Assembly: GCF_012273515.2 (NCBI RefSeq)
Contig: NZ_CP050975.2
Coordinates: forward strand, 8,928,001 to 8,992,000
Source: Streptomyces sp. RPA4-2
GTDB taxonomy: Bacteria; Actinomycetota; Actinomycetes; Streptomycetales; Streptomycetaceae
Direction: 5' to 3'
Length of the DNA stretch: 64,000 bases
Part shown: positions 36,411 to 46,438 of the stretch, one piece after another
Position numbering within the stretch: the stretch's first letter is position 1
Layout: each line of letters starts with the position of its first letter
Notes under the pieces: generated by a model
What the model was told of the DNA's origin: nothing
Database searches by the model: none
Seen by the model: only the letters and a program-made list of their open reading frames with translations
Made by a program: the position numbers and the translations under genes

Positions 36411-39277
36411 GACTGCCTCCCCAGGGCGACCAGTTCGGCGAGGTCGTCGTGGGACAGTTCGGTCAGAGCGGCCTCGCCGGAGCCGACGACGGCGTCGGCG
36501 AGCGCGCGCTTGGATTCGAGAAGCCTCGCCACCTTGTCCTCCACGGTCCCCTCCGCGAGGAGTTTGTGGACCTGGACGGGCCCGTCCTGGCCGATGCGGT
36601 AGGCACGGTCGGTGGCCTGGTCCTCGACGGCCGGGTTCCACCAGCGGTCATAGTGCACGACATGGGTGGCGCGGGTGAGGTTGAGGCCGGTGCCCGCGGC
36701 CTTCAGGGAGAGCAGGAACACCGGTACTTCACCGCGCTGGAAGCGTTCCACCATCTCCTCGCGCGCGGTGACGGACGTGCCGCCGTGCAGGAAGAGGGTG
36801 GGGACGCCTCGTTCTGTGAGGTGCTTCTCCAGCAGGGTCGCCATCTGCTTGTACTGGGTGAAGACGAGCACCGACTCGCCTTCGGCGGTGATGGTGTCGA
36901 CCAGTTCGTCCAGAAGCGCCAGTTTGCCGGAGCGGCCGTGCAGGGGTGTGGACTGGCGCAGGTACTGGGCGGGGTGGTTGCAGATCTGCTTGAGCGCGGT
37001 GAGGAGCTTCAGAATCAGGCCGCGGCGGGCGATGCCCTCGGCTTCGGCGATCTTCGCCATGGTTTCGCGGACCACCGCCTCGTACAGGCTTGCCTGCTCG
37101 GCGGTCAGCGGCACGACGCGGTCGGTCTCCGTCTTGGCGGGCAGTTCGGGCGCGATGCCTGGGTCGGACTTTTTGCGGCGCAGCAGGAACGGGCGGACCA
37201 GACGGGACAGCCGTTCGGCGGCCTGCGGGTCTTCGCCCGACTCGATCGCGCGGGCGTGGCGGTCTCGGAAGGCGGAGAGGGGGCCGAGGAGTCCGGGGGT
37301 GGTCCAGTCGAGGAGCGCCCACAGTTCGGAGAGGTTGTTCTCCACGGGGGTGCCGGTCAGGGCGACGCGGGCGCGGGCGGGCAGGGCGCGCAGCTCGCGG
37401 GCGGTGACGGCGTAGGGGTTCTTGACGTGCTGGGCCTCGTCGGCGGCGACCAGTGACCAGACGTTCTCGGCGAGGGCTTCGCGGTCGCGGCGCAGTACTC
37501 CGTAGGTGACCAGGACGATCTCGTCGTCGGCCAGGTCTTCGAGGTGGCGGTCACCGCCGTGGTAGCGGCGCACGGGGGTGGACGGCGCGAACCGGGCGGC
37601 CTCGCGCTGCCAGTTGCCGAGCAGGGAGGTGGGGCAGACGACGAGCATGGGGCCAGCGGTGGCCGGTTCGGTCTGGCGGTGCAGGTGCAGAGCGAGCAGG
37701 GTGATGGTCTTGCCCAGGCCCATGTCGTCGGCGAGACAGCCGCCGAGACCGAGCTCACACATCTCGGCCAGCCAGGTCAGGCCCCGCTTCTGGTAGTCGC
37801 GCAGAGTGGCCTTCAGAGCGGCGGGCTGCGGGGCGGGGGTGCGGGATTCGGGGTCGCGGATACGAGTGACGAGGTCGCCGAGCGCTCCCACCGCCGCGCA
37901 GCGAAGAGTCTCCCCGTCCTGCTCCATCTCGCCGATCAGCGCGGCGCCCAGTGCCTCCATGGGAGTGAGCGGTTCCATCCGGCGGCGCCGGGCGCGGGCC
38001 ACCAGCTTCGGGTCGGCGACCACCCACTGGTCGCGCAGACGGACGAGGGGGCGGCGCGTCTCGGCGAGGGCGTCCATCTCGGCCTCGGTGATCGGCTCGC
38101 CGCCGAGCGAGAGCTGCCAGCGGAAGTCGAGGAGGGTGTCGGCGTCGAGCATGCCGCCGGCGCTGGAGCCGGGCGCGGTGCGTTGCCCGATCTCCGCGGT
38201 CGCGGTGAGTGCCTTGACCAACTCGCGCGGCCAGTGCACGTCGATACCGGCGGCGCGCAGCGTGTCGGTGGCGTCGCCCAGCAGGTCGAACGCCTCGTCG
38301 TCGGTCAGCCGCACCTGGTCCGGAGCGGCGTCCTTCAGCAGCCGGTCGAGCGGTGGCCAGACGTGGGCGCCGCGGCGCAGTGCGAGCAGCGTCTCGGTTT
38401 CGGCGCGCGGGCCGAGCAGGCGCTCGGTCGCGGCCGGCTCGCTCCACAGCTGTGCGGCCTCCACGACGAGCGCCGGATCCGCAGCGGTGTGCAGCTGGAG
38501 GACAGCCCGGAACTGCCTGCGGCGTCCATCGGGTACGTCGACCCGCAGAGAGATCCTGACGTCGGCGGTGAACGCGGCGGCGGTCTCCTCGGCCCACTCG
38601 TGCAGGGCGGGCACGGCACGCGTCTCGCGCCAGGCGTACGGCAGGGCTCCCATGGCGAGCGGAGCGGCAGGAGTGCGGACCAGGTCGTCGGCGACCGCGT
38701 CGCAGAACCGGCGTACCAGTGCACCCGGTTCAGTGATCCGCAGCGGGGCGGGACCCGATTCCGGCAGGCAGTGGCCGTGGGGCGGGAAGGCGGCGGCGAG
38801 GGCGTCCAGCGTCCGACGCTGGGCGGCGGTGAAAGGGCCCGCCTGCCAGGTGTCGTAGCCGGCGGGGGTGAGGGCCGGGTGGAGACGGCCGTCGGCGAGC
38901 AGCCGGAGCGCGAAGCGGGCGGCGGCCTGCCAGGCGTCGGCGGACGGATGCGGCGGCTGTGCCCCGGACAGCGCGGCCACAGCGAGGGCGACAGGCAACG
39001 CGTAACCCTCCACCTTGCGCCGTCCGACCGAGCGGCCGTGCGGCAGTACGAGCTCCGCCGCCTCGGTCTCGATGCCCGCGGGTGCCATGCTCTCGGCGGC
39101 TGACCCGGCGGGCTGCCAGAGCAGCAATCGGCCGAGGCGGGCAGGCTCGCCGGGCAGGAACACCGCCGCCCAGCCGTCGTTGAGCAGACTCCGCGCCCAG
39201 GCAGCCGATTCCGGTGCGGCCAATGGCGGCACGCTCCTCATGCCCGTGCCCTGCTCCCGTACGAAGACTCGTGCCAC
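36407..39277 (-). CDS. SNF2-family DNA helicase/translocase
   Basis: 956 residues. The first 450 are a substrate or accessory region. The ATPase core starts near LRDYQKRGLTWLAEMCELGL. Walker A is LADDMGLGKT (about 519), motif II DEAQHVKNP (about 611), motif III ALTGTPVENN, and motif VI DQATDRAYRIGQ (about 882). HGGTSVTAREEMVERFQRG and LSLKAAGTGLNL mark the second RecA lobe. It moves on double-stranded DNA using ATP and lacks the motifs of a true unwinding helicase. It is coupled to the SWIM gene, and the pRiA4b-domain gene precedes it by 70 nt. Confidence 0.9.
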   Translation of the reverse strand: MARVFVREQGTGMRSVPPLAAPESAAWARSLLNDGWAAVFLPGEPARLGRLLLWQPAGSAAESMAPAGIETEAAELVLPHGRSVGRRKVEGYALPVALAVAALSGAQPPHPSADAWQAAARFALRLLADGRLHPALTPAGYDTWQAGPFTAAQRRTLDALAAAFPPHGHCLPESGPAPLRITEPGALVRRFCDAVADDLVRTPAAPLAMGALPYAWRETRAVPALHEWAEETAAAFTADVRISLRVDVPDGRRRQFRAVLQLHTAADPALVVEAAQLWSEPAATERLLGPRAETETLLALRRGAHVWPPLDRLLKDAAPDQVRLTDDEAFDLLGDATDTLRAAGIDVHWPRELVKALTATAEIGQRTAPGSSAGGMLDADTLLDFRWQLSLGGEPITEAEMDALAETRRPLVRLRDQWVVADPKLVARARRRRMEPLTPMEALGAALIGEMEQDGETLRCAAVGALGDLVTRIRDPESRTPAPQPAALKATLRDYQKRGLTWLAEMCELGLGGCLADDMGLGKTITLLALHLHRQTEPATAGPMLVVCPTSLLGNWQREAARFAPSTPVRRYHGGDRHLEDLADDEIVLVTYGVLRRDREALAENVWSLVAADEAQHVKNPYAVTARELRALPARARVALTGTPVENNLSELWALLDWTTPGLLGPLSAFRDRHARAIESGEDPQAAERLSRLVRPFLLRRKKSDPGIAPELPAKTETDRVVPLTAEQASLYEAVVRETMAKIAEAEGIARRGLILKLLTALKQICNHPAQYLRQSTPLHGRSGKLALLDELVDTITAEGESVLVFTQYKQMATLLEKHLTERGVPTLFLHGGTSVTAREEMVERFQRGEVPVFLLSLKAAGTGLNLTRATHVVHYDRWWNPAVEDQATDRAYRIGQDGPVQVHKLLAEGTVEDKVARLLESKRALADAVVGSGEAALTELSHDDLAELVALGRQS

Positions 39278-39347
39278 TCTTGCGCCTCACCGTCATCCAG
39301 GCGGTCTTCACCGCGCCTTCGTCCACCAGTGGGTTCCGACCCTGCTG

Positions 39348-41588
39348 TCACCGGCGGGAGTGGGCCTTGTTGGCCGCGGTACGCATGCGTTTGGCCAGCC
39401 GCCTGTCGACGCCGCGCAGGCCCTCACCCAGTTCGGCGAGTACGTGGGCGGTGGCCGGGTGCTCCACTCGCCACAGGTCGTCCACCCGCTGTTCGAGCGC
39501 CTCCGGCGCCGTGTTCCAGTTCTCCAGGAAGCCCCGGACCAGCTCCTCGGTCTCCCCCGCACCGGCGAGGACCGACAGCCCGTCGATGAGTAGCCACAGT
39601 CCGGCCTCCTCGGCTCGCGCCGGGCTGCTGGGTGCTTCTGCCCCAAGGCGCGCGCCGAGGGTCGCGGCGGCCACCTGTCGGCACCCCTCGACGTCGGAGT
39701 CCGCTGCCTTGCGCAGCACGCGCAGTGCCCGGGGCTCGTCGAGATCGGCCAGCACCGGTTGGGCCACGGCGCGCTTCGCCGCCGCCTCGTGGCCGGCTCC
39801 CGCGCATGCGTCGAGCAGCCCTACCGCGGCATCGGCCGCCGAGCGGTGTTCCAGCCACCCTTCGACTTCCCGGCGCATCTCCTCGGGGGAGTAGCCCAGG
39901 AGTCCCTGGAGCAGAGAGCCGGCGTCCGCTTCGGCGTACTCACCGAGCAGGGGGGCGGGCACACCGCACTCCATCAGGTAGGCGCGGAGTCCGTAGCGGC
40001 CGAGTGGGGTGAGCCGCATGCGGTGCCCCCGCCTGTCCTCCCACGACCGGTCCGACGCCGCCGACGAGGTTCCCGAACCGCCGCCCAGTTCCTGCCCGCC
40101 CATGGCGTTCAGGAGTGTGCGCAGAGATTCCGCCGAATCGTCGCCGTCACCGGGCTCGCACTCCACCGCGCCCAGCAGGGCGAGCCCTTCCCCGAGCTCC
40201 TGGAAGGACGCCGCGAACAGCGCCTGGAAGAGATCGAACGCCGGCCCGTTCTCGCCCGCCTCGCGGGCCTGCGCACGCAGCTCGTCGACATCCACCCAGG
40301 CGTCGTCCGGGGCGTCGTACAGCAGACCGACCAGTCCGTCGGCGATCTGGGCGGTCAGCTCGCCCAGCTCACCGTGCCACCCGTCCAACACCCCCGTCTC
40401 ACCGACCTCCTCCAGCAGATCGTCCATCGTGGCGGCCCAGAACGCCAGAAGCCCCTCACCGGCGAAGTCGGTTGCCGCGCCACCCCACGCGCGGCCCCCG
40501 CTGATCGTGATCATTTCGCCGTCCACGGCGAGCCACCACGGATCGTCGAGAACGGCCACGTCCTTGGCACTGCGCACCGACTTCAACGCGCGAGCGCGCG
40601 CGACGGCATCCGCATACGGCGAGTCGTCGTCGGCCAGCTTCCACAGCTGGAGCTCCTCGACGGCCTCACGGGCGAGCGCGGGCCGCAGCACCCGGCCGGC
40701 GGTGACCTGCCGTCCCTCGTGGCACCAGGCGGCGAGCCGCAGCGCCGCGTCGAAGAGCGGAACACCTCGCACGGCAGCGACAAGGTCCTCCTGCGGAGCC
40801 AGGGTCACCGGGCGCAGCACCGGCACATCCTCGGCCGGTCCGTCGACTCCGGCATCGACCGGATCGCCCACCCCGCACTGCCCGCAGGTACACAAGGCCA
40901 CGTCCTCGGCGGCCAGCCGACGGACACCGCCGCGCCCGGCCCGATCACCGGCTGGCGGCTTCGCTTTGCCGGACACCGTGTCCGGCGTCAACTGGGCCAG
41001 GCGCGCGGTGATCCCGTCCCGGTCGAAGGCCGCCGGGTCGTAACCGGCCGCCCGCAGCTCGGCGACCAGCTCACCGTACGGGCCATCCCCGGCTCCGTCC
41101 GGGGTGTCGAGGAACTCCAGTACCTCGGCCAGCCCCGACACGCCGCCGATGTCCTCGGCCGGTACATCGGCGCGGCGCCCGCCGACGCAGCGCACCGTCC
41201 GCTCCGCGCGGACCGGGCGCGGCAGTGTCTTCTCCAGCGTGATCCCGTGCTCCCAGTCGTCGCCGAAGTCGTAGACGTAGCGCAGCCGTGCTCCCTCCTC
41301 GGCCAGCACGTCGCCGAGCGCGGTGGCGTCCTCGTCGCCGACCCCGCGGCCGAAGCCGAGATCGATGTCGGTGAGCCTGGCCGCATTGCCGTACCCCCGG
41401 CCGGACCCGTCGGTGAAGAGATGCAGGTGGCCACCGTGCCATCCGAAGGCGACCTGGATGGCGTCGTGCAGCGTCCCGAGCGAGGTGTCGGACGGCAGCA
41501 CGAGGCGCCGCCACAGGGGCGGTCTCGTGCCGTGCAGCACGATCTTCAGCTGGAGATCGGACGGGGCCGTCTTCCCGTCTGGCCGCAT
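39348..41588 (-). CDS. pRiA4b ORF-3-domain protein with long C-terminal region
   Basis: 746 residues. The N-terminal 190 residues are a plasmid pRiA4b ORF-3-like domain: QLKIVLHGTRPPLWRRLVLP, TLHDAIQVAFGWHGGHLHLF, RYVYDFGDDWEHGITLEKTL, and RCVGGRRADVPAEDIGGVSG. A Cys-containing spacer (CTCGQCG) follows. About 450 residues of helical sequence then have no recognised family (LGRYGLRAYLMECGVPAPLL, HRSAADAAVGLLDACAGAGH, HEAT-like in composition). The start ATG is at 41588. It is in the same direction as the SNF2/SWIM pair, 70 nt upstream, so the three could form one unit. Its molecular role is unknown. Confidence 0.75.
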   Translation of the reverse strand: MRPDGKTAPSDLQLKIVLHGTRPPLWRRLVLPSDTSLGTLHDAIQVAFGWHGGHLHLFTDGSGRGYGNAARLTDIDLGFGRGVGDEDATALGDVLAEEGARLRYVYDFGDDWEHGITLEKTLPRPVRAERTVRCVGGRRADVPAEDIGGVSGLAEVLEFLDTPDGAGDGPYGELVAELRAAGYDPAAFDRDGITARLAQLTPDTVSGKAKPPAGDRAGRGGVRRLAAEDVALCTCGQCGVGDPVDAGVDGPAEDVPVLRPVTLAPQEDLVAAVRGVPLFDAALRLAAWCHEGRQVTAGRVLRPALAREAVEELQLWKLADDDSPYADAVARARALKSVRSAKDVAVLDDPWWLAVDGEMITISGGRAWGGAATDFAGEGLLAFWAATMDDLLEEVGETGVLDGWHGELGELTAQIADGLVGLLYDAPDDAWVDVDELRAQAREAGENGPAFDLFQALFAASFQELGEGLALLGAVECEPGDGDDSAESLRTLLNAMGGQELGGGSGTSSAASDRSWEDRRGHRMRLTPLGRYGLRAYLMECGVPAPLLGEYAEADAGSLLQGLLGYSPEEMRREVEGWLEHRSAADAAVGLLDACAGAGHEAAAKRAVAQPVLADLDEPRALRVLRKAADSDVEGCRQVAAATLGARLGAEAPSSPARAEEAGLWLLIDGLSVLAGAGETEELVRGFLENWNTAPEALEQRVDDLWRVEHPATAHVLAELGEGLRGVDRRLAKRMRTAANKAHSRR

Positions 41589-42044
41589 CTGTTACTCCCA
41601 CCGCACCGGGGCTGTTCGACGGGCCCCATCATGGCGCTGTTCGTGTGCCCGGCTCAAACCCGGTCGCGGCGGCCACCGTCCTTGTGTACACACGGTGTCG
41701 ACACCGGGCGGCCGGGGAAGCGGTGGGGGTCATGACGTGCGAGCCGACGTCCGGAGCCAGCAAGGTGAGCCCGTGCTGGGGTGAGCGGGTCGTGGCAGCT
41801 TGTTCCACCCCGATCAAAAGGGATGGACTCCAAGCCGGCGTGCGGGACGAACGGAGCCGACTTGAGGAGGAAGTCCGACGGCTGAGCGATGAGAGGCGGC
41901 TCGGCACGACTCGGTCCAGTCAGCAAGCGCAGGCTGGGCACGTAGCCGACGCGGGTCCTGCCGGAGGCGCCTTCGCCCAGCAGGTTCCAGTGCATGGTGC
42001 GTTCCGAACCGCCGAATGGGTTCGCGGCGCTTTGCGCGGCACTT
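41589..42044. other. About 450 bp without a supported gene
   Basis: A forward frame has a charged helix (RSRLEEEVRRLSDERRL) and a leftward frame has mixed composition, but neither has a start with a ribosome site or a recognised family. This stretch probably holds the promoter of the pRiA4b-domain gene at its left end. Confidence 0.4.
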
Positions 42045-42180
42045 TCAGTGCCCCCCGCGCTTGAAGAACTGTGTCGCGGCCGCGAGGCGGGTGGCCCACT
42101 TCTCCGCCTGGCTGGTGCGCGGCTTCGGCTTCTCGCCTTCGTCGGCGGGCTCGATCCCAAGGACCTGCTCGCACGTCCAC
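42045..42180 (-). pseudogene. C-terminal remnant of an unidentified protein
   Basis: The leftward frame reads WTCEQVLGIEPADEGEKPKP, RTSQAEKWATRLAAATQFFK and RGGH before TGA at 42045-42047. It has good codon bias, but no start lies in frame with a ribosome site. Similarity upstream of 42190 is lost. Family unknown. Confidence 0.4.
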
Positions 42181-42234
42181 TGCTGCACGCCCTTCCTCCC
42201 CGCCGGTCGTCTCCTGCGGGGCACGGGGCAGCGC

Positions 42235-43434
42235 CTATCGGCCGGCCCGAGTGTGGGTGTGGCGGCCGTCGTAGTGGGGGCCGTGCCAGTCGAGGCACAG
42301 CACGGTGGCGTCGTCGGCCAGGCGGCCGTCGAAGGCGTCGGTGACCGCCGTTGCCAGGACGCGCACGACCTCGCGGGGATGTTCGGAGGCGGTGTTACGG
42401 ATCAGGCTCGGCAGGTCGACGGACTCGGCCTGTCGCTCCTGCATGCCGTCGGTGTAGAGCAGGAGGCGGTCGCCAGGGCGCAGGTCGAGGTCCTGTACGT
42501 GGTAGCGGGTGCCTCGGGGCGCGCCGAAGAGCACATCGACGTCCAGACGCACCTCGCTCACCACGCTGTCGCGCAGGAGCAGCGGCCAGGGGTGTCCGGC
42601 ATTGACGAGCTGTGCGCCGGTTCCGTCCAGGGCGACGCGCAGGAGCTGGCCGGTGGCGAGGGCGTGGTGGCCGTGGTCGAGGAGAGCCTGATGGATCCGG
42701 CGGGCCTGTTCGGCCAGGTCGGCGCCGTCGCGGCGGGCGCCGCGCGAAGCGTTGACCAGGAGGGTGGCCATGAGGGCGGCGTTGACGTCGTGGCCCATGG
42801 CGTCGGTGATGGACAGGTGCAGGATGTCGTGGTCGAGGGTGTAGTCGTAGGTGTCCCCGGCGGCGGATTCGGCGGGCACGAGGGACGCGGCGAGCGCGAA
42901 TTGTGCGGCTTCGCAGGAAGGCGCGTCGGGCAGGAGCTGTCGCTGGATCTCGGCGGCCAGGCTGAGCGGGGTGGCGCGCTGCCCCAAGCGGAAGAGGTCG
43001 GTGAAGCGGCGGTCGGTGACGATGATGTACGCCAGCGCGTGTGCGGCCTCGCGGACCTCTTCCAGGATCTCCCGGCTGACCTGGGGCAGGGACAACTCCA
43101 GGACGCCGATGGTGTCTCCGCGGTGGGTCACCGGGGCGAGCACCCGCTGCCCGTGCCTGGCATCAGGGGCCTGCACCAGCTCCTGGGCAAGCAGCACTCG
43201 GTCGTAGGCGCTGCCGGCCAGCTGGATCCGACTGGCGTGGCGGCCGAACTGCGAGGCGCTCCCCTCGTCCAGCCGCACCATCTGTCGGCCGGCGACATCG
43301 ACGAACAGGAACGACACCGCCCGCGCGCCGAACCGGTCGCGCAGATTGCGCGCCACCACTGCCAGAGACGCCCCCGGCGCCGCGTCCTCCGCTGCGGCGA
43401 GCAGCCCAGTCAGCCCGAACGGGGCACCCGGCAT
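42235..43434 (-). CDS. SpoIIE-like PPM-family serine phosphatase
   Basis: 399 residues; ATG 43434 has GGAGG 5 nt upstream. The N-terminal half is a GAF-like sensing region ([40 protein letters not shown]). The C-terminal half is a SpoIIE/RsbU-type phosphatase. It contains [56 protein letters not shown] with metal-binding Asp, [13 protein letters not shown] and [27 protein letters not shown] near the end gives the last metal Asp. Such enzymes dephosphorylate anti-anti-sigma proteins in actinomycete stress signalling. The partner is not in this window. Confidence 0.85.
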   Translation of the reverse strand: MPGAPFGLTGLLAAAEDAAPGASLAVVARNLRDRFGARAVSFLFVDVAGRQMVRLDEGSASQFGRHASRIQLAGSAYDRVLLAQELVQAPDARHGQRVLAPVTHRGDTIGVLELSLPQVSREILEEVREAAHALAYIIVTDRRFTDLFRLGQRATPLSLAAEIQRQLLPDAPSCEAAQFALAASLVPAESAAGDTYDYTLDHDILHLSITDAMGHDVNAALMATLLVNASRGARRDGADLAEQARRIHQALLDHGHHALATGQLLRVALDGTGAQLVNAGHPWPLLLRDSVVSEVRLDVDVLFGAPRGTRYHVQDLDLRPGDRLLLYTDGMQERQAESVDLPSLIRNTASEHPREVVRVLATAVTDAFDGRLADDATVLCLDWHGPHYDGRHTHTRAGR

Positions 43435-43682
43435 CGTTGCCTCCAAGCGTTCTCCTGACTGCGGGCACCGCCCGCACCCAATCTCTCACCGGTTCCACCT
43501 TGCCCCCCGGCAGGACAGCAGGCACGCTCAGTTCTTCGCATACAAGACCACCCGCCTGCCTGCTCGGCGAAACGGCGGGATCGAGCACCGGGCAGGGCCG
43601 TGTGGTGCCGAGGTGGTCGGGGGATGGGTCCGCCCGGCTGCTGAGTGGTGGACAGCGGCCGGGCGGTTGGGCGGTGTACGGG

Positions 43683-44060
43683 TCAGGCGCGGGCGCCTGC
43701 GGGCAGGTCACCGATCTTGTTCACAACGGCGCGGGAGAGGACTGCGCTGGTGCCGGTGAGCATGCCGGCCTTGCCCATCGCGGTGTCCTTGACGAGGTAG
43801 CCGCGCTCGCCGAGGAACAGGTGGGTGTTGCGGTCGAAGATGTACTCGGTGAGTTCGCCGTTGGAGACGTGGGCGACGGCTTCGCCGTGCCGGCCGGCCG
43901 CGTCGACGGAGTCCTTGACGAGGACGACGCCGGGGATCTTCGCGGCGGCCCGCCAGATCGCGGAGGCCACGTCTGCGGGGACGATCGACTCGGACACGGT
44001 GTCGCCGACCCAGTTGAACGCGGCCGCGTCCTTGCCGGGGGCCTGGCCGCGGGTGGCGGA
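43683..44060 (-). pseudogene. 5'-truncated anti-sigma-accessory-like protein (CU044_5270 type)
   Basis: The frame reads GKDAAAFNWVGDTVSESIVP, ADVASAIWRAAAKIPGVVLV and GRHGEAVAHVSNGELTEYIF before ending GDLPAGARA. It resembles the C-terminal domain of CU044_5270-like membrane proteins that are encoded beside sigma factors. The N-terminal membrane part is absent. Upstream sequence is unrelated and leads into the desaturase operon. Confidence 0.5.
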
Positions 44061-44164
44061 GCCGTGATCGCGGATCTGTGCGCGACAAGCCGAGACTGTT
44101 TGGAGAGCTGCCCGGGTGGGGCTGCGCCGGTACGGCCGAGAGATCTGAAACCAATACCCGGGGA

Positions 44165-45283
44165 TCAGGCGGCGACGAGCTCCTGCTCGCGGTCCGGCGT
44201 TTTGACCTTGGGCTTCTTGTTCGGCAGCGAGAGCCGGAAGACCTTGCGCCACGCGGAGAACACCTGCTTGGGCAGCGGGCCGGTGACGTACTCCAGCTCG
44301 TACTTCTCGAACAGCGCGCGCACCTTCACCGCGACCTCGGCGTACCGGTTGCTCGGCAGGTCCGGGAACAGGTGGTGCTCGATCTGGTGCGACAGGTTCC
44401 CGGTCATGAAGTGCATGGCCTTGCTGCCGCTGATGTTCGCCGAGCCCATCATCTGGCGCAGGTACCACTGGCCGCGCGTCTCGCCCTTGATCGACCGGCG
44501 CTCGAAGACCTGCACGCCCTCGGGGAAGTGCCCGCACATGATCACCGAGTGGGACCAGATGTTGCGGACCAGGTTCGCGGTGAACGTGGCGGCGAGCGTG
44601 GTGAGGAACGACGGGCCCGACAGCAGCGGGTGGATCACGTAGTCCTTGAGTACCTGCTTGCGGATCTTGCGGCCCACGGCCTTGGCCCGCGCGCGGAACT
44701 CCGGGTTCTTGCGGCGGCGCTTGTGCAGGTTCTTGCCGAGCTCCAGGTCGTACGCTGCGATGCCGTACTCGAAGAAGCAGGCGTTGATGAAGTTCCACAG
44801 CGGCTGGCCGAGGTGGAACGGGTGCCACTTCTGGTCCTCGTCGACGCGCATGATGCCGTAGCCGAGGTCGTTGTCCTTGCCGATCACGTTGGTGTACGTG
44901 TGGTGCAGCTCGTTGTGTGAGTGCTTCCATTGCTCGGACGGCGAGACGTGATCCCACTCCCAGGTGGTGGAGTGAATCTTCGGGTCCCGCATCCAGTCCC
45001 ACTGGCCGTGCAGGACGTTGTGGCCGATCTCCATGTTGTCCATGATCTTCGCCACGGACAGCCCGGCGGTGCCGAGCAGCCACGCGGGCGGGAAGATCGA
45101 GAACAGCAGCACGCCCCTGCTGACCAGCTCGAGCTTGCGCTGCGCCGAGATGACCTTACGGATGTAGGCGGCGTCTTTCTCGCCGCGGCCGGCGATCACC
45201 TCGTCGCGGATCGCGTCCAGCTCGCGGCCTAGCTCCTCGATCTGCTCCGCGGTCAGGTGGGCGGTGGGGTCGATGGCGGTCAA
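44165..45283 (-). CDS. Fatty acyl desaturase (DesA3-like)
   Basis: 372 residues. The three His clusters that bind the di-iron centre are HNVLHGQWDW (about residue 88), HNELHHTYTN (about 117) and HQIEHHLFPD (about 297). Hydrophobic segments (VSRGVLLFSIFPPAWLLGTA, LLSGPSFLTTLAATFTANLV) place it in the membrane. It introduces a double bond in acyl chains, taking electrons from the downstream-named reductase partner. It lies 7 nt after the ferredoxin-reductase gene, as in the Rv3229c/Rv3230c pair of mycobacteria. It should adjust membrane fluidity. Confidence 0.9.
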   Translation of the reverse strand: MTAIDPTAHLTAEQIEELGRELDAIRDEVIAGRGEKDAAYIRKVISAQRKLELVSRGVLLFSIFPPAWLLGTAGLSVAKIMDNMEIGHNVLHGQWDWMRDPKIHSTTWEWDHVSPSEQWKHSHNELHHTYTNVIGKDNDLGYGIMRVDEDQKWHPFHLGQPLWNFINACFFEYGIAAYDLELGKNLHKRRRKNPEFRARAKAVGRKIRKQVLKDYVIHPLLSGPSFLTTLAATFTANLVRNIWSHSVIMCGHFPEGVQVFERRSIKGETRGQWYLRQMMGSANISGSKAMHFMTGNLSHQIEHHLFPDLPSNRYAEVAVKVRALFEKYELEYVTGPLPKQVFSAWRKVFRLSLPNKKPKVKTPDREQELVAA

Positions 45284-45290
45284 GGTGCTC

Positions 45291-46352
45291 CTACCGTTCG
45301 ATGTCGCAGGGGCCCGCCGCGGCGGACACGCAGGTCTGGATGAGGACGCCCGGCTCAGCCTCGGTGATCTCGCCGGTGCGCAGGTCGCGGACGGCGCCCG
45401 CCTTGAGCGGCGTGATGCAGCCGAAGCAGATGCCCATGCGGCACCCGGAGGGCATGAGCACGCCGGCCTCCTCGCCGATGTCCAGCAACGGCGTGGCGCC
45501 GTCCGCGTCGACGGTCTTGCCGGTGGCGCTGAACGTGACCTCGCCGCCGCCGCCGTCGCCGGCGACGACGATGCTGGGGCGGAAGCGTTCGGTGTGCAGG
45601 CGCTCTTGGACGCCGTGCTCGGTCCAGTGCTCTTCGGCGGCGTCGAGCAGGCCCGCGGGCCCGCAAGCCCAGGTCTCGCGCGCGGCCCAGTCGGGCACGA
45701 GTTCGTCGAGACGGGCGATGTCGAGCATGCCGTCCGTGTCGGTGTGCACCTCGGTGAGCCGCAGCTTCTTGTCCGCGACCAGGTCGTGCAGTTCGTTGCG
45801 GAAGATCACGTCTTGCGGCTGTGGCGCGCAGTGGACCATGACGACGTCGTCGAACTCGATGTCGCGCAGCATGCCCATCACGGGCGTGATGCCGCTGCCG
45901 GCCGTCAGGTAGAGCACCTTGACGGGCTTGGCCTGCGGCAGCACGAAGTCACCGGTCGGCTGGTCGAGCTGGATCAGCGTGCCCGGATTTGCCCTGCGGA
46001 CCAGGTGGTTGCTGACCTTGCCGCCCGGGATCGCCTTCACGGTGATCGTGACGCGGCCGTCCTGGCGGCTTGTCGGCGAGGTGATGGAGTAGGCACGCCA
46101 CAGGCGCACCCCGTCGACGTCGACCCCGATCCGCACGTACTGACCGGCCGTGTGGCCGCGCCAGCCCCGTCCCGGCCTGATCACGACAGTCGCGGCGTCA
46201 CCCGTCTCGGGGTGCACGGCCTCGATGCGCCCACGCAGGTCAGCGCCCGCACGCAGTGGGCTGACCAGGTCGAGGTAGTCCGACGGCAGCAGCGGCGTCG
46301 TGACCATCTCCAGCAGTTTCCACGCCCTGCTGCGGAGGGCTGCACTCGTCAT
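45291..46352 (-). CDS. Ferredoxin-type oxidoreductase, desaturase partner
   Basis: 353 residues. The FAD-binding part has WRAYSITSPTSRQDGRVTIT and HTAGQYVRIGVDVDGVRL (about 75-110). The NAD(P)-binding part has KVLYLTAGSGITPVMGMLRD and WACGPAGLLDAAEEHW. The C-terminal 2Fe-2S domain carries the Cys cluster in PSGCRMGICFGCITPL and the last Cys in LIQTCVSAAAG (C-x4-C-x2-C...C). It resembles mycobacterial Rv3230c, which feeds electrons to DesA3. It precedes the desaturase in one transcript. Confidence 0.9.
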   Translation of the reverse strand: MTSAALRSRAWKLLEMVTTPLLPSDYLDLVSPLRAGADLRGRIEAVHPETGDAATVVIRPGRGWRGHTAGQYVRIGVDVDGVRLWRAYSITSPTSRQDGRVTITVKAIPGGKVSNHLVRRANPGTLIQLDQPTGDFVLPQAKPVKVLYLTAGSGITPVMGMLRDIEFDDVVMVHCAPQPQDVIFRNELHDLVADKKLRLTEVHTDTDGMLDIARLDELVPDWAARETWACGPAGLLDAAEEHWTEHGVQERLHTERFRPSIVVAGDGGGGEVTFSATGKTVDADGATPLLDIGEEAGVLMPSGCRMGICFGCITPLKAGAVRDLRTGEITEAEPGVLIQTCVSAAAGPCDIER

Positions 46353-46418
46353 GACTCCAGCTTGCTGCGCCTCAAGGCGTAAAGTCCTGACCGCAGGACG
46401 TAAATCTGGTCGGCTGAA

Positions 46419-46435
46419 TTGTTCGCAGGGAACAA
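46419..46435. promoter_or_regulatory. Operator-like inverted repeat before the PucR gene
   Basis: A perfect palindrome TTGTTC-GCAGG-GAACAA ends 3 nt before the GTG start of the PucR gene. It lies in the divergent gap with the desaturase operon. It is probably bound by the PucR protein or another repressor, but this was not tested. Confidence 0.5.
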
Positions 46436-46438
46436 AAC

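Noticed and set aside
36449..41735. Very long forward open frames opposite the SNF2 and pRiA4b genes
   Set aside because: They are Gly/Arg/Ala-rich shadows created by strong third-position GC on the other strand and contain no family motifs.
41600..42040. A possible group II intron or retroelement in the gene-free stretch
   Set aside because: No GTGYG start, domain V hairpin or reverse-transcriptase motif is present.
43683..45083. A 466-residue reverse frame spanning the desaturase region
   Set aside because: Only its last 125 residues look real; the rest is a shadow of the desaturase gene in another frame.
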